A stretch of 64,000 bases of DNA from Terfezia claveryi. Its lineage: Eukaryota > Ascomycota > Pezizomycetes > Pezizales > Pezizaceae. The notes beneath the pieces were generated by a model that worked only from the letters and a program-made list of their open reading frames with translations, had not been told where the DNA came from and did not search any database. Location of the stretch: the NCBI GenBank assembly GCA_015179025.1, contig WHUX01000004.1, positions 682,001-746,000 on the forward strand, in the 5' to 3' direction. Shown here one piece after another: positions 1 through 15,365 of this stretch. Made by a program: the position numbers and the translations under genes. Every line of letters starts with the position of its first letter. Positions within the stretch are counted from its first letter, which is position 1.

Positions 1-2276
1 TGCTTGCCGCACAAGGTCCTGTAGTGTCTGCACCAGGGTGAAAAAAGAAAATCCACGTTTGTACTGATCGAACTTGCTGGTTGTGAAATAACCCTTATTC
101 TCGACTACCTTCCGCTGTAATTCGTTGACAAGTCTGGACTTTCCGATCCCACTGGTACCCGATACCATGACAACACTACATCCTCCATTCTTCGTGACCT
201 TTTCGTATGCAAGCTCCAGTTTCCCCACATCGGTTTCCCTGCCGTAAAGCTTTTCTGGGACGATGAACTGACTTGTATCGTCTAGTTCACCAACTTTGGT
301 GGTGTCCAATGGTTCATTTTTTGTTAACCGCTTACATATTGAGTCCAAGTCGGCTTTCAATCCTGAGGCCGTTTGATATCGGTCTTCGGCATTCTTCATA
401 AGTAGCTTCATGATAACCGTGCTCAACACAACGGGTATAGTGGGGTTGATCTCATGCGGTGGAATAGGCTGCTGCGCAATATGTTGGTGAATCAACTCCA
501 AGGGATCAGTAGATCTAAATGGCAAGAATCCCACACAGATTTCGTACAATGTAACCCCTAGGGAGTAGAAGTCCGCCCGATAGTCCACTGACCTGTTCAT
601 CCTCCCAGTACATTCGGGCGCTATATACTGAAGTGGTGCAAGGTTATCTTTGATCAGCGATTGTCCAGAGCTCCGCGTTGCTTCTTCCCTTTCAAACCTG
701 GAAGCAAGATGCCATCCGCTCAGTTTCCCTTTTCCGTTCTTGGTGACAAGGATGGTGAAAGAGTTGATATTGTTGTGTGTGATACCAATCCGATGTGTGT
801 CCACCAATACAGAAACCACACTGGAGATAATCGTCATGATTTTGATGATCTCTTGTTTTGTCCTGTGTTTAGCAGCCTCATGTAGTTGTTGCCGTATCAT
901 AGGAGTAGTTCCAGCCAGTGTCTCGCCATTAATCAATTTGATTGGCTTTGTATCGGGTAGAAAAGCCTCTCGTACATTCAGAACGCCCGAGTCAGAATCG
1001 TAGACGAGGGTCATCCCGCCGTCTGGTAAGTAATCCAAAGCTGTAGGTCTCACCACCCCTGGCAAAACATGCAATGAGGAGGGAAGGTGTAGATTTTGCT
1101 GTTGTGATAGAGATAACGAAGACGCCTGGGAAGATAATTGAGAACTGGCTGAGGAGAACGATGATGCTGCTGATAACAGTTTCCATTCAGATTGAAGCAG
1201 AGATAATGTTTCTACGTGGTTCACAAGACAAAGCTTCAGAAAAACAGGCTTTCCAGTACTTATGGCGACAGCACGGTAGACCTGAAGATGATTCTAAGCC
1301 TGAGGGTCAGCGTATTTTACCCCCCTCTTGGTAGAGTGAAGACCAGGCTTACGATAGCATATACAAGCCTGAGGTCCTTCCAAGCGCCCAATTGCGACTT
1401 TGGGGCTTCTTCATGCATATCCTCCTCCGGTAGTAAAGATAATCTCGAACCCGAAGATAGCCCAAGCTGAGATTCACCCATGTCTGTCAGGTCTTGCGAT
1501 ACATAGACTATCGTTGCTACTGAGCTGCTCCGACTACTTCCGTACTCCTCAATCAGGGTTTTATCGGTTTCCAAGTCCTCTTTCCCAACCTCCTCTGCCC
1601 CCTCGCCATTAACATGACCATTGATACCACCAGCATCAGAAAACCCGCTCATTCCGTTAACTCCTCCATCAGTAGCTCCATCCCTACAAAGGTCCAGATT
1701 CGCTAATTCTTTTGTAATTACTGAGCCTCTCCCGAGGATAACCTCCGCACCGCCTCCAACAACTTCATTCACATCACTAGGATCCATGATGATTCCATAA
1801 GGCAGCCCAGGCAGCCCTGTGATAATGGAGCTGGCGTTGCCACTGCTTGCTGACACAACCCCAGATATCGCCCCGGACTGACCCGCCCCCGCAGAAAGTA
1901 GACTGCTGACACTTGTGGCCCCAATGGGCGGAGATGCTAGGACACTGGCAACGTTGGCAACGCCAACCGTAGCGGCTAACTTTGGCACTTTCGAGCCAGA
2001 AGGGCCCCTCCCTAAAGTCACTGGCAATGCCCCGTTTATTGCACAATTAGCAATCATTCCTTCGTTGATTGCTGCTGTGGGTAAACTTGTTGTTACCGGT
2101 ATTGTTGAAGCCATGACGGAGTGAGAGTTGATACCAATGAGAGGTTGTGAAGGATAATGGTGCTGTGGTTGAAAATGCGGTGGATAATATCGTGCTATCC
2201 GTGGTGAAGTGGAAGTATGGGTATTTGAAGCACCTCCAGAGGCTCCAGCCCCAGGAGATGTATTCTGAGAAGACAT
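1..2276 (-). CDS. Hybrid histidine kinase, group X type, N-terminal part (runs off the left edge)
   Basis: Partial gene; only the N-terminal region is present. Exon 1 (2276 to 1353) encodes about 308 residues rich in Ser, Gly and Ala with no domain I recognise. An intron at 1282-1352 (GTAAGC donor, TTCAG acceptor) precedes a protein-kinase-like domain that begins VYRAVAISTGKPVFLKL. It continues through YIAPECTGRMNRSVDYRADF and SLGVTLYEICVGFLPF. Next, near 250-130, comes an AAA/AAA16-type ATPase start with Walker A GTSGIGKS. Kinase-like domain plus ATPase is the known order in fungal group X hybrid kinases (S. pombe Mak2/Mak3 type), where GAF, HisKA, HATPase and receiver domains follow; those would lie left of the window. 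The HRD and DFG motifs are degenerate (THNNINSFTIL and KLSGWHL), so the kinase-like domain is probably inactive. An in-frame codon 31 residues upstream makes the exact start uncertain; I chose ATG 2276. Probable role: cytosolic stress or redox sensor feeding a phosphorelay (family knowledge). Confidence 0.85.
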
Positions 2277-5200
2277 AAATTCCTTCAACAAGGAAACCAG
2301 CACCAGTAAGAAATAGGGAGCCAACCAACCCTCTGTGCCGCACGAGCTATTCTGCTGGAACCAGGTCACTTCCTCTTGTGCCTATTATCCTCTTTCACGT
2401 ACTATCCTCAAGTCAAATTGCTACTTCCCGAAAGGTAGAGTTGGACAACCTCAGAAGCGATAACTTCTCAATGACAACAAACAACCAGACGAACGGCGGC
2501 AGATGAACGGCAAACGAACTGCAGGAAATTCGTAGCCCGACTTTATAGATGGCTTGTATCTCGCTTAACAATGGCTCATGGTTGGAATCAACGCCTAGTT
2601 AAATCAAAGTGAGAGTATCTATTAACCAATGAGCAACAAAATTTCTACAGCATAGATCAGAAGCCTCCTCGCAAAGTTATCAAGATCAGAATGATGCCGT
2701 TGCAGATGCAGCGTGCAGGTGCCACTCAATACCCGTGCCAAGATCGTGAGGAAGTACTTAGATGTGTTCCCCGAACCACCTCCAAAATATGAGCGCAGTT
2801 GCGGTTAACAGTTGCTGATCAAATGTGGGCACCAGCACGCCTACTGCTGTCAAACGCCGAAATGGGTTGCAAAATTAAGAAGGCGTCGGGGGCTAGTAGC
2901 CTCCAACGGGAAAGCGGTGCCAACGGAATGCAATAGTAAACGCACAGAGAAGCAAAAGAACAAGAGGGAGAGATGGCACCGGTGTTCGAGGATTGTGATG
3001 CGAGGAGAGCCTGCTGGCCCGTATACTTGTTATTGAAGAGAGTTGAAAATTCTCAGATTGCACAGAAAGAGTCTGACACGACAGGTAGCGGCCGACGCCG
3101 GTAGGTGGGGCACACTCTCGGGGGTGGACTGGGGTTTGGGGGAATATATAATAGGATGGTCTACGTATATACACTGCAGCCAGACTAGGTTCTGAGGAGC
3201 AACGGTGGTGGTCGTCAGTAGGGTTAGCTCTAGGAGAGACTGCACTACTCCTTTAGATGGTATGCCTTAGTCCAAATACTGGATAAATCCCTGAGCCTGA
3301 GACATTAGATAATGCTTCGACCCCAAGAGCTATAAGCTCTCCCCCACTTTTACCTTTGTCTCATCACTCAAGGTGTGCAAGCTTGGTAAGAAGCTTTTGC
3401 CAGTCAATACATCATTCGCCGTACCCCGCCTGTTCACGGTAATAATTGATTTCTCCGACAGAAATACAGATATTTTTTATTTTTATTCTTAAAAGTCTAT
3501 ACCCGCAGTCAACCTAAGGTTATGATCAACCTGACGAGTGTTATCCCCTCTCTAATAAATATGCTTCTCTCATGACCCATTTAATGCATATCTATATTCG
3601 TCAAGAACGCTAATCGTCAGGGAATCTGTTAATGCACTAGGATGCCTTTGATAAATCCGAGGTTTAATGGCGTTGGGGGATTCCTGATTTAATCGCTAGA
3701 TTTCCACCAGGGCAAAAGCAGGGTTGCTCAAATCTACCATTCGAATTCGCCATGCAGAAATGGTCTTGTTCCGATTGCGATTTGAGGGATCGGCCCCTCA
3801 TATTTCAGCCTTCCAGAAATCCTATTCATGACCAATAAAAATTTTGGTGCCTACTAAAAATCCTGACGATGACCGATCGATATATCGATACATATACCCC
3901 GGTGGACATGCAATACTTCAGACAGGGTGATGTATTAATAATGCATGGTCGTGAGTGACCTTCAAAGCTTATTGCTCTGTGGCTGGACAAATTACTTGGA
4001 ATTTTGTGCCTTTACGATTTAGTTGGAATGTGCTCATTTATAGATCCCTTGACTCGGTAGCTACAGGTGATTGCCAAGGATTACAATGACCTTCAACCTA
4101 CGTACCTCTTAGGTGCCAACCAGACTACCTCTTAGTCTTCAAGACTTTGATATGACAGGAGAGCCTATCCGGTCCGAAAGAAGGAAGACATTGGGATGAT
4201 CATTACAGATGTACACTACACTTAGTCTGGTTGGCACCACTACACTGTAGTCTGGTTGGCACAAACTACACTGGCTCTCAACACAAACCTAAAACATTAG
4301 GAATACGAACGTTTGTTTCTCATCTCATCACGCCAAGGCGGATGGTTAGTGTGAATTGGCACTGGCGCCAGCACCCGTAGTGCGCCGAGATAACGATGGC
4401 TACAGTAGGTAGGGTACCGGTAATCAATGTTAATGGGAAATATGCACATAAATATCTTGCATCTTTTGTATGCAGGGAGATGTCACTGTCTGACTAATGT
4501 GCATTTCTAGAGCATACCGAGTATTCATAATTGTTATGCGACAACTAAATCCGCCGAGGAAACTTAACTTCTTTCATAGTTCAACATTAGCTTTCCTCAG
4601 TTGCAATTTCACCTCCTCTGAAGGGGTGTACTCGCCGATCAATTAAAGAAACAATGAAAGGTTGTACAAGCCTGCAAAATGAGAAAGAGTGGACTGCACA
4701 GCCATGGCAGGGACTTGCCACCGGCGGGAGCATGGTAAGACGCTCCACAGAACCACACTGGTACAGTAGTAGTGAACCAAAAAAATAATAATAATTCCAA
4801 CGCTTTCAGAATTTAGTATCGGGGGAAAGCAAAGGGTGGGAAAGACATATGATAAACGTTGGTATGCCTCCTTACCTCCTTATAGATATACCGTTTGCGG
4901 TATACCGGTACATTATACGGTAACTCAACCATTTTCATAAGCGCAGCGAAACATGAAACAAGCTTGCGAGGTACGGTACTGTACTAATAGTGCTATAGCA
5001 TGACTGAGGACAATCTTCTTGTGGAATGCTTTGCTAATTTATCTGTGGGCATAGGGGATCTAAAATTTCGTTACACATTACACCTGTGGGGAATGATTGG
5101 TTGACTTCTGGCACTATAATTGCGATTACAGTGCAGGGCACCGAGGACCAGTCATGACAGTACCTACGGTTGTACTCACTCGGAATAGGAACAAAATGTC

Positions 5201-6594
5201 CAGAAAAATGTGTTGGATAGGAATGGCCTAACCAAACGAATACCAAAAGCACTCTGGTGTCTAAAAGGGAGTTCTAAAGATTGTTCGGTGAGCGAAGTTG
5301 TTTTCTTTGGAGTATTTTAGAGTGCATATCCCTCTACTTGTTCCTTCGATAAGACTTTATTCCCATTGGCCAATACGCCTTTCTTCTGCCTTTCCAATTG
5401 GGTTCAGGAGTTCCAATCAGCAACGCGCGGACTGGGCTTCCTCTTGATTGCCCTATCGACATCAGGCTTGCCGTCCGATTCACGCCGGAGGACTCATTAG
5501 CCGTAACTGCGGATCATATGTTGAAACCCAGTTCACTCCTGAGCCCTGCACAAATGACCGTAAAGGAAGCTCTAGTTAAGCAATGACGAACACCATGTCT
5601 GGAATATCTTGACAGCAAGACCACAGCTTTGTCTGGGTGCGAAACCAGAGCTGCCTCTCGAGAGCCAGGTGCTTAAGGGACTGTATCAGGCTGTATGTGG
5701 TGTCTGTACCCGCCCTCTGCGTGACGGGATACCCCGCTGATCAGGAGCTTCCTTGTGACATATAGAGTACTATGTAAACCAACACAGGTGCCCTGACAGG
5801 GGCGAGCGTGAAGCCACCCATCCTTTGTTCACGTTTCCAGTTCTTTCCTCCTCCATTGATGCGGGATTCTGTTCAACACGTTGGTCGACGTCGGCGCGGT
5901 TACCTTGAACGGGTGCGCATGCTCGAACACGAGAAACGTTACTTTCCTTCGGCAACCTGAATCCGGAATAGTATATTCATCTAAAAAGCAATAGCCCAAG
6001 CACCCTATACAAACTCCCATAAACACGCAACCTTTCATCGACAATTCTAAACGGAGAAATCTAACAAAATATTTCACTCTACGGAAACAGCAGACAGCAC
6101 AGCAAAGCGAACACGTTACCCCACCAACTCCACTAGGAGACAACGCTTTTATGCACATCAACAACAGTCGTAAACACCTCAGCACGAACTATCATCATCA
6201 TAATCAGCCTCAGCACCATATTCACCTTCCCCTTTGCTTCCATCACCGCCACCTCTGGCACTCGGCCTGGAACTCTCCATAGCATTCATTGGTTTGCTTT
6301 GAACGAGATAATTCGCACTTCAAGCTCCACTTCGACAAGGAATTCCAAGGCAGGATACCAGTATTCTGAATATTCGACCGTTCGAAAACCAAACAAACGG
6401 CGTGGTGCATAGGCAATTGTTGTGGAGGCCTAGGTTGATACCTAAACGCGCTTCAAGTAGTGTTACCCATCCTGCAGTGATACTTAATTTTGGTACATTG
6501 CTTACCTGGCAGTTTCTCTAGCTTGTTATATATTACCTGCGAACCCCGATTCCCACGGACAGAGCATCAACGCCGGAGATCGGAATACTTCAAG
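2277..6594. other. Intergenic region with scattered short repeats
   Basis: No gene I can support. The 5' flank of the histidine kinase gene is at 2277 to about 2600. Three copies of the dispersed motif GTGCCAACCAGACTAC lie at 4113-4128 (reverse), 4222-4237 and 4247-4262 (forward, 25 bp apart). Short ORFs at 5034-5252, 5398-5586 and 5829-6185 lack family resemblance. A 36-codon open stretch on the minus strand near 6177-6287 (MNAMESSRPSARGGGDGSKG...) is rich in Gly and Asp, but I cannot link it to further exons. Confidence 0.5.
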
Positions 6595-7328
6595 ATGCCT
6601 CCAGATAGCTCTTCGTTTGCGTATCTCAACCTTCCACCCAGTACGCCAATACCGCCATGGATGGGCTCTTTCACACTCACTGCCAGGTATGGATTTGTCA
6701 GCTAGGAATGCCATAATAAGCGCTGACAAGAACTAGGGCTGGAACGGATTTATGGAGGAAGCCCTCTCGCGACACATTCACTGCACCGGTGCTATATACA
6801 CGGCCACTGATGACGTTTACAAGAGCCGAGGTGTTGGTTGTTGCGTCTTGGAATTATGGTGCGCCGCGCCCCTCCAGGCCCTCTCGCAGAAGTCTAGTCT
6901 TAACTAACCCGGAATATTGTGTGATTATAGAATGGGATCAGGGCGGTCTAGTCATCTTCGCCGGTCATAAGTGGGTCAAAGCCGGGATTGAATTCTACGA
7001 CTGCCGCAGCGTAGCGTCATCCGTATCTGCGTCTACCGATGGGGCGGATTGGTCACTTGTGGAGCTTCCAAAAGGGCAGAATGACCTCCGCGTGCGACTG
7101 GAGAAAGTGGGGAGCAGCCTTGAGGTGTGGTTTGAGGATGGCCAGGGCGAGTGGAAGAAGTTGAGGGAGGTGAATTGGTTCTTTTGGGGGGTGGAGGAGA
7201 AGGCGATTAAGGTTGGGGTATATGCATCGAGGCCAGCGAATTTGAATTTCCCGCAGGCGATGAGTTCACCGGGAACGCGGCTGAGTGACGGATTGGTGGT
7301 GGAGTTTGAGGGGTTGGAAATCTGGTAG
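6595..7328 (+). CDS. DUF1349 family protein (Ree1-like, concanavalin-like fold)
   Basis: Three exons: 6595-6686, 6737-6858 and 6931-7328, giving 203 residues. Intron 1 (6687-6736, 50 nt) has donor GTATGG and a GCTGAC branch 14 nt before AACTAG. Intron 2 (6859-6930, 72 nt, no in-frame stop) has a CTTAACTAAC branch; its removal joins WNY to EWDQGGLVI. Family hallmarks follow in order: LTARAGTDLWR, the YDQGG-like EWDQGGLVI, KWVKAGIEFYD, DWSLVELP, REVNWFF and VGVYASRP. Length matches the family; yeast Ree1 has 198 residues. Ree1 is described as a cytosolic regulator of enolase Eno1, and DUF1349 proteins adopt a lectin/glucanase-like sandwich. The biochemical role here is inferred from family only. 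The start at MPPDSSSF is the first in-frame ATG that fits the family length; an in-frame ATG upstream at 6490 would add 35 residues without similarity. Confidence 0.85.
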
Positions 7329-10300
7329 CGCTCGGAGGCACGCGGAAATTGTAGCGACCGTTACCGAACCGGTTTCACCAGATCAAACCTGCTTTAAAAC
7401 ATTTGATACCCATTCATTGATTACGGTACTGGCACTGCGCCAGATATGCTCTTTACTTGGACGGTCATTGGTCTTCAACTCCCCATGTTAGGACAGACGA
7501 ACTTGACCATTTGTGTTTTTTTTCCAATTTGTGGCGGTCAGGATGAGGAGGAGGAGGAGGCTCATCTATTGAATGCTTAAATATTTTCTTGCAACTTGTT
7601 CTAGCTCATGAAATTTCTCCCCATTCATTCATAGTTAGCGGCATTTTCCATCTCAAGGTGTGCGTCCTTTTTTACGGTGTCTCTTCCTTTCGTTATGGCG
7701 CTTTTTTGGAGCAGCTTGCCGGTACTATATGGCATGATGGTGATGGTAGTCAACGTTAGGATATAGTCCTGTGGCGTCGCTAGCTCCTTACCCCAGCCTG
7801 GTCATCCCCAGTTTGTGCTTTTTTATTATACATTTACTTATTATTTTGCTTTGCTTTTTTTTTTGGCTTTCTCATGGTCCCCATGAAGCAGTACTTTTTT
7901 TCTCAGTGCATTATGAACGGTTAGTGGGAAGGTAGTTATTTCATTTGGGGGTTTATTGATCTTTCGCGGAGGAGTTGCGTTTGGGTTAATAGGAGAATAA
8001 TTACTCACAATTATATATGATACGATCAACCTGGTTTTACTGTGTAGGCTTGAGTTGTTGGGAACAATGGTGTACGGCATTGAGTGTAGTGTGTGGAAGG
8101 AAGTATGTTGGTACTATACTTGCTAAAAGGAGACTATACAAGAGATATGGGAACTGTCAGATTGTCGATGTATATTCACAGCATTCATTGGGACTCTGTA
8201 GCGCCTCCTATCTATACCTATCATATATGCGAAATAGAGGACGATTCTGAGGTTAGTGAGTGTGGTGGGTAGGCATTAGTTACCCTCAGCTGCTTGTGCT
8301 GGGCACCGAGACTTACCTGTGGTGACTTAGAGATACTTGTTGCCTTCACCGCAGCCATTATCCAACAAAGAAAAATACGTAGATTTGGTGGGGCTGCTGC
8401 AACGATGCTACCGGTGTGTCGAAGTATCGTATTTAAGAAGGTAAGAGTATATAATACTTACCGGTAGGCTACTTAGTGTATAAATAAATATCTGTAAGCG
8501 GTACAGTAGTACCCGTACATTGATATACCTTTTCGACTGAATTTCAAGAAGTACCGCACCATGCAATTCCGAAACCCTCCCCCCCAAAAAAAAAAAAAAA
8601 AAAAAAAAAAACGTGACGCAATGCCAGAGCCCTTGAGAACACAACACATCCAGTAAAAAGATTAGGCTCAAAATGTACAAATTTAAAGGGAAGAAAAGAA
8701 AAAAAGAACTTTGTGGCAATTATGTAATGGCCCAATAACAATCAATGCTGTAAGTAGCCAACGAAAGTGTATGGTTAGTTTTTCCTTTCTAGATATCTTA
8801 ATCTTATGAGATAGGGTATCATTGATAGGATTGGTGTCGAGCCTAGAGTGTTTCCACTTTTGTCGAGGCACAGGCAACGGGTAGGCCTCGTAGAATAGAT
8901 TTAGTATTGGGTACAGTATGGTACATTGTGAATCTCCTCTTGGCTTTGTAACATTTATATTGAGATGTCACCTGTGGTAATATTTGAGACGGACCTATAT
9001 TTATTTTGTATTCAAAATATCCAACATGTAGGTACCTATTCAGTTTTCGTCAGAAGTGTTCCGTACCTAGCATCCATAATAAGGACCTAAATAAATCTCA
9101 TAAGAACACCCTTTATTGCTTTTATGCCCTGACCCTAAGGTCCTAGACATCACTTTTGAATTTCAGGGAAAAAAACTAGTGAGTACCGTCCTGTAAGTAT
9201 TACGCCAACTGAAAAAGTAAAGGAAATTTCAATAGTGATCAGTGGACCCGTCCTCGCGATTGTATAGTGGCCCAATGTAATCCTGTCCAGTGACATTCCA
9301 TCTTCAGAAACCGGGAGTACTGCCGATATTACCAGGCCATTCCCCATCCCAACCTCACCAGACCCTGTAGGTAACACGGCACGCAATGCGCATGCAGGGA
9401 ATCCTCAAGGGTTTGTCCGTAGTCCTTGTCATTTCAATCTTGTAGTTGCGTCGTTTCGGAAGTAGTGCGGTAACCAGGTCAGGGTAATTGACTCTGGTGA
9501 ATGAGATGAAGATTCGATGGATTGGATTGGATAAGGGTAGCTGGATCGCTGGCAGGGAGGTTATCGAAGGTTTATGGCTTGGGGCTCGGTAACGAAGGTT
9601 AGAAAGATGGATTTACATACAATCATGTAGAAAGATCGGGAGGTTGCGCTTTGGGTAGGGAACAGGGTATCAATTGGAGAAGATTGAATAGGTATACTGA
9701 AACGAGTTCTAGATCTCGAAGTGATCGATACAAGTGTGCTGCGCGCCGGAACCGATGTGGAACCAACTTTATTGGCCACAAGGATCATCGATTGTCAGAC
9801 TGAGCTGATGATTGCGAAGTACAAAGTTTCAACAACTTTTCTGGATCCAGTGAAACAGAGTTACCTAAAGCCACGCTGCTGCACTCCACATGTGTTATCG
9901 ATATCGTTACCGCAGCCACTCGTGACTTGTAGTACGTACCTGGAGATCTTGCTACCAAGAGGAATGGTAGGGGTACGATGCATCATGCCAGCATTTGACT
10001 AACATACCGGGGTATCAGTAAGTGTGGGACTCTAGGGAGCAAAGAGGTGTGCTGCTGCAGCAAGAACTTGCTGGCAGAACAATGCACAGTCTGGTAGCGC
10101 ATAAGGGTAGCGATAATTGCCTTTGGTATAGAAAGTTTGGAGTTCATCGAAACGGCTTAGGCGCCAAGATCGAAACGTTTCCAATGTTCGATATCAGCCC
10201 CTATCCTTTGTTTTTTGCTCCACCCGATTTTGCATGATCTCTCCAGGAGAACTACGCCTTTTCGTAGGCGATAGCTTGTTCATCGTTAGGGGAGCATCCC

Positions 10301-11700
10301 AGGCTGTTTTGGGTGTAGTTGTGGTATTAATCTCGAGGCCTTTGGTCCCAAATTGACGCTGCCGAACGCTTGGGCAGTTCGCCGTGCTGGCAATCCTGGC
10401 AAATAAAACTGACACTAAACCAACCCTTCGAAATTCTCGGGTCGTCTGCGGGTCCCTTGAATCGATCTGAGGTGGCTGATGCTGCGCTGCGTTTGACCCT
10501 GTATTATCACCGTCTCATCTCTCCCACCCATAATCACATCAGCGACTTCTGCCGCTGTGATAGCCGCCTGGCAGCAGGGCCCTCTGGATACGGATAGAAC
10601 AGTAAGTGGTAGAACCTCCCATCTGGCTTCATTCCTGTTGCATAATTGCACGCTGTCTGCTCGTTTTCCGCATTGGAACGCGCTTGGTGAATCCTGGAGA
10701 GCATCTCGATACTATTGGCTGGTGCGCGAGGCCTGGTCGGATGTTGCTGGGGGTGGGCGTGGTGTGGGTGCTGCTTGCCTGTGTTGCTGCCAACCAACTT
10801 GCCCTTCTTAAATTACTTACTTTTGCTACCGGGACAGAGCTTCAAATACGACCGATACAACACAAGCTTCATCAACCCCCAACGCCAATTCCACAGCATC
10901 TCCTGCGACCCCATTTTTGACACAACCTGTAGCTATTTTCCCCGACAGCAGCGGATTTACATCTCCTATTTGGTCGGCTAGTTTCTAATACCACTACGCC
11001 TCTTTGTTTTTTGTGAGTACTCTGTCGCCGCGGATTCCCCCCAATCCCCTTTCTTCCCCACTCTTGACAACACGCAGTGCATGATCCAGCGAGGTGGCAT
11101 ATTGGGCTGATTAGACGACAAGGAAACAGATTTTTCGACATTTAACTTGATCTCTTGGTACGTTGTGCACTTCTGCCCGATCCTCCTCCCCCCCCCTGAA
11201 TCCCCCTAGCCCCGTCCACTTCACAATTACGACCCTCGACATCGCAGAAAGGAAGAACCACCAAACGGTCAAAAAGAATAGTTGAAGCTTTACCAAGCAC
11301 AGGATGGAGGTGGTGTAAGAGTCGGAACTGAACTAGACACGTGAAGGTGGTATCAGGATGGTAGTGGGGATATTGAGCGAGGGTCACCTAGTGGGCAAAA
11401 GGAGACGTGCATGGAATAGAATGCCCTTATAGGAGACATTTCTAGCGAGAAGGGGCTAACAGATTGGGAAGCACGCCTGCGTCGGAGTCGCTATATAGAT
11501 AGGTTGGTAGTCTTTCCCTACAACTTGTACATCGGTTTTCCTCCGGGAGGATAATGGAAGTCCTCTTGGATTGCGGGCAGAGCCTATACTTGTTCACCTA
11601 CACCCCATTTTCGTATCGGCCACATTTCACCTCGAGACCCATTTCCCCCGATACCTATTTCCCCGGAGATTCCATCCTCAGCGACTTACCTCCTATTACC
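7329..11700. other. Intergenic region, gene-poor
   Basis: The 3' flank of the DUF1349 gene is followed by AT-rich DNA. A C7A26 homopolymer lies at 8579-8611. ORFs at 9150-9386 (-), 9721-10002 (+), 10194-10415 (-), 10415-10797 (-) and 10557-10981 (+) overlap one another in conflicting frames, and none shows a domain I know. The 10194-10797 minus-strand ORFs could be exons of an unrecognised gene, but I found no convincing splice joins. From about 11000 the + strand becomes pyrimidine-rich, as expected upstream of cdc42. Confidence 0.4.
8579..8611. repeat. C7A26 homopolymer tract
   Basis: Seven C residues at 8579-8585 are followed by 26 consecutive A residues at 8586-8611. No flanking target duplication is apparent. 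The reverse-strand ORFs crossing it encode poly-Phe and are artefacts. Confidence 0.9.
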
Positions 11701-11706
11701 TAACCA

Positions 11707-11714
11707 TATATAAA
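11707..11714 (+). promoter_or_regulatory. Candidate TATA box of cdc42
   Basis: TATATAAA lies 135 bp before the cdc42 start codon at 11849. Pyrimidine-rich DNA surrounds it and no other gene start is near. The position suits a fungal core promoter; function is inferred. Confidence 0.5.
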
Positions 11715-11848
11715 GGTTTCTCAATGCTCATTTCTCAATGCTGACAATTGCTCAAAAGTGCTCTAGTTTTGAGTTCAATACACACGGCAGTCTCACGATA
11801 CCTCCAAAAAAAGAAAGTGCCACCTCAGTTTGAGTATATAGTCTAGAA

Positions 11849-14489
<2,641 letters not shown>

Positions 14490-15038
14490 CGTGAATCATG
14501 GGTTCCTGATGTGGGTGGCAATGACGGGAGAGAGATATTATAGTCTGTAAATTTGGAGTAGTCGGATTCGGTTACGGCGGACTGTTTGCTTTTGTGAAGA
14601 GGATATTGTTATTTTGAGTGCAACAAAGATGGAAATCGGATGCAGATTAGATCTGAATGGGAGACCTGCTTTCCTTATTGGCTGCATCTTATTTCTGGTC
14701 CTGTCCTATTTTTCGCTTGTCTTGTCACCTACCATCTCATTCCCCGACAAAAAACATCAAATCCTGCTTGAGATGGCCGTGGAGGGTCTGAACAGACAAT
14801 TTCTTACCATTTTCTTCTTATAGTTTGTATGTTTGTCAGCTGCAGGATGAGACAATGGGCGGCGAGAACGAAGGTCAAGCAAGTTATTCGTTTTGTGGAA
14901 GCGCACTCATGAGTTTACGTCTCCGGGGGGCTGGAGGGACCCGGATTCACGGAGAGGAGCCAGGCGCAATGGCCTCACTTCTATATCTTGTTTTTGATTG
15001 TATGTTTGTTTGCGGTTGACGATTGTGTTTTCAGTACC

Positions 15039-15101
15039 ATTTTATAAATTATGTTTGACATTTTATAAATTATGTTTGACATTTTATAAATTATGTTTGA
15101 C
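15039..15101 (+). repeat. Three tandem copies of a 21-bp unit
   Basis: The unit attttataaattatgtttga plus c occurs three times head to tail (15039-15059, 15060-15080, 15081-15101) with no mismatch. It lies 550 bp downstream of the cdc42 stop codon, between cdc42 and the Iwr1 gene. It is very AT-rich and non-coding. Confidence 0.95.
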
Positions 15102-15365
15102 GTTTATGCGTATTAGTTAAACCGAGAATATTTATTAAATATAGAACCGTTCTTACCAGGTACTTTGGCTACACGTTCTAATATTAGCCTGGGAGTCTTT
15201 TATTTTTTTCGTTTCTTGTGAACTGGAAGCTTGTGCCAAGAGTTGCGGTACTATTTGGCTGCCTTCTTCCATCGAGAGCCGACTCCGCCATTGCTACCGA
15301 GGACTCTTTCTTCCAGGCTAAACCGACCAACCTTAAGGACACAGGGAGGACGAGATTAGGCAAGA

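Noticed and set aside
8408..8741. Two minus ORFs with poly-Phe
   Set aside because: Produced by the A26 homopolymer.
10194..10797. Minus-strand ORFs that might be linked exons
   Set aside because: No credible donor/acceptor pairs in phase and no recognised domain.
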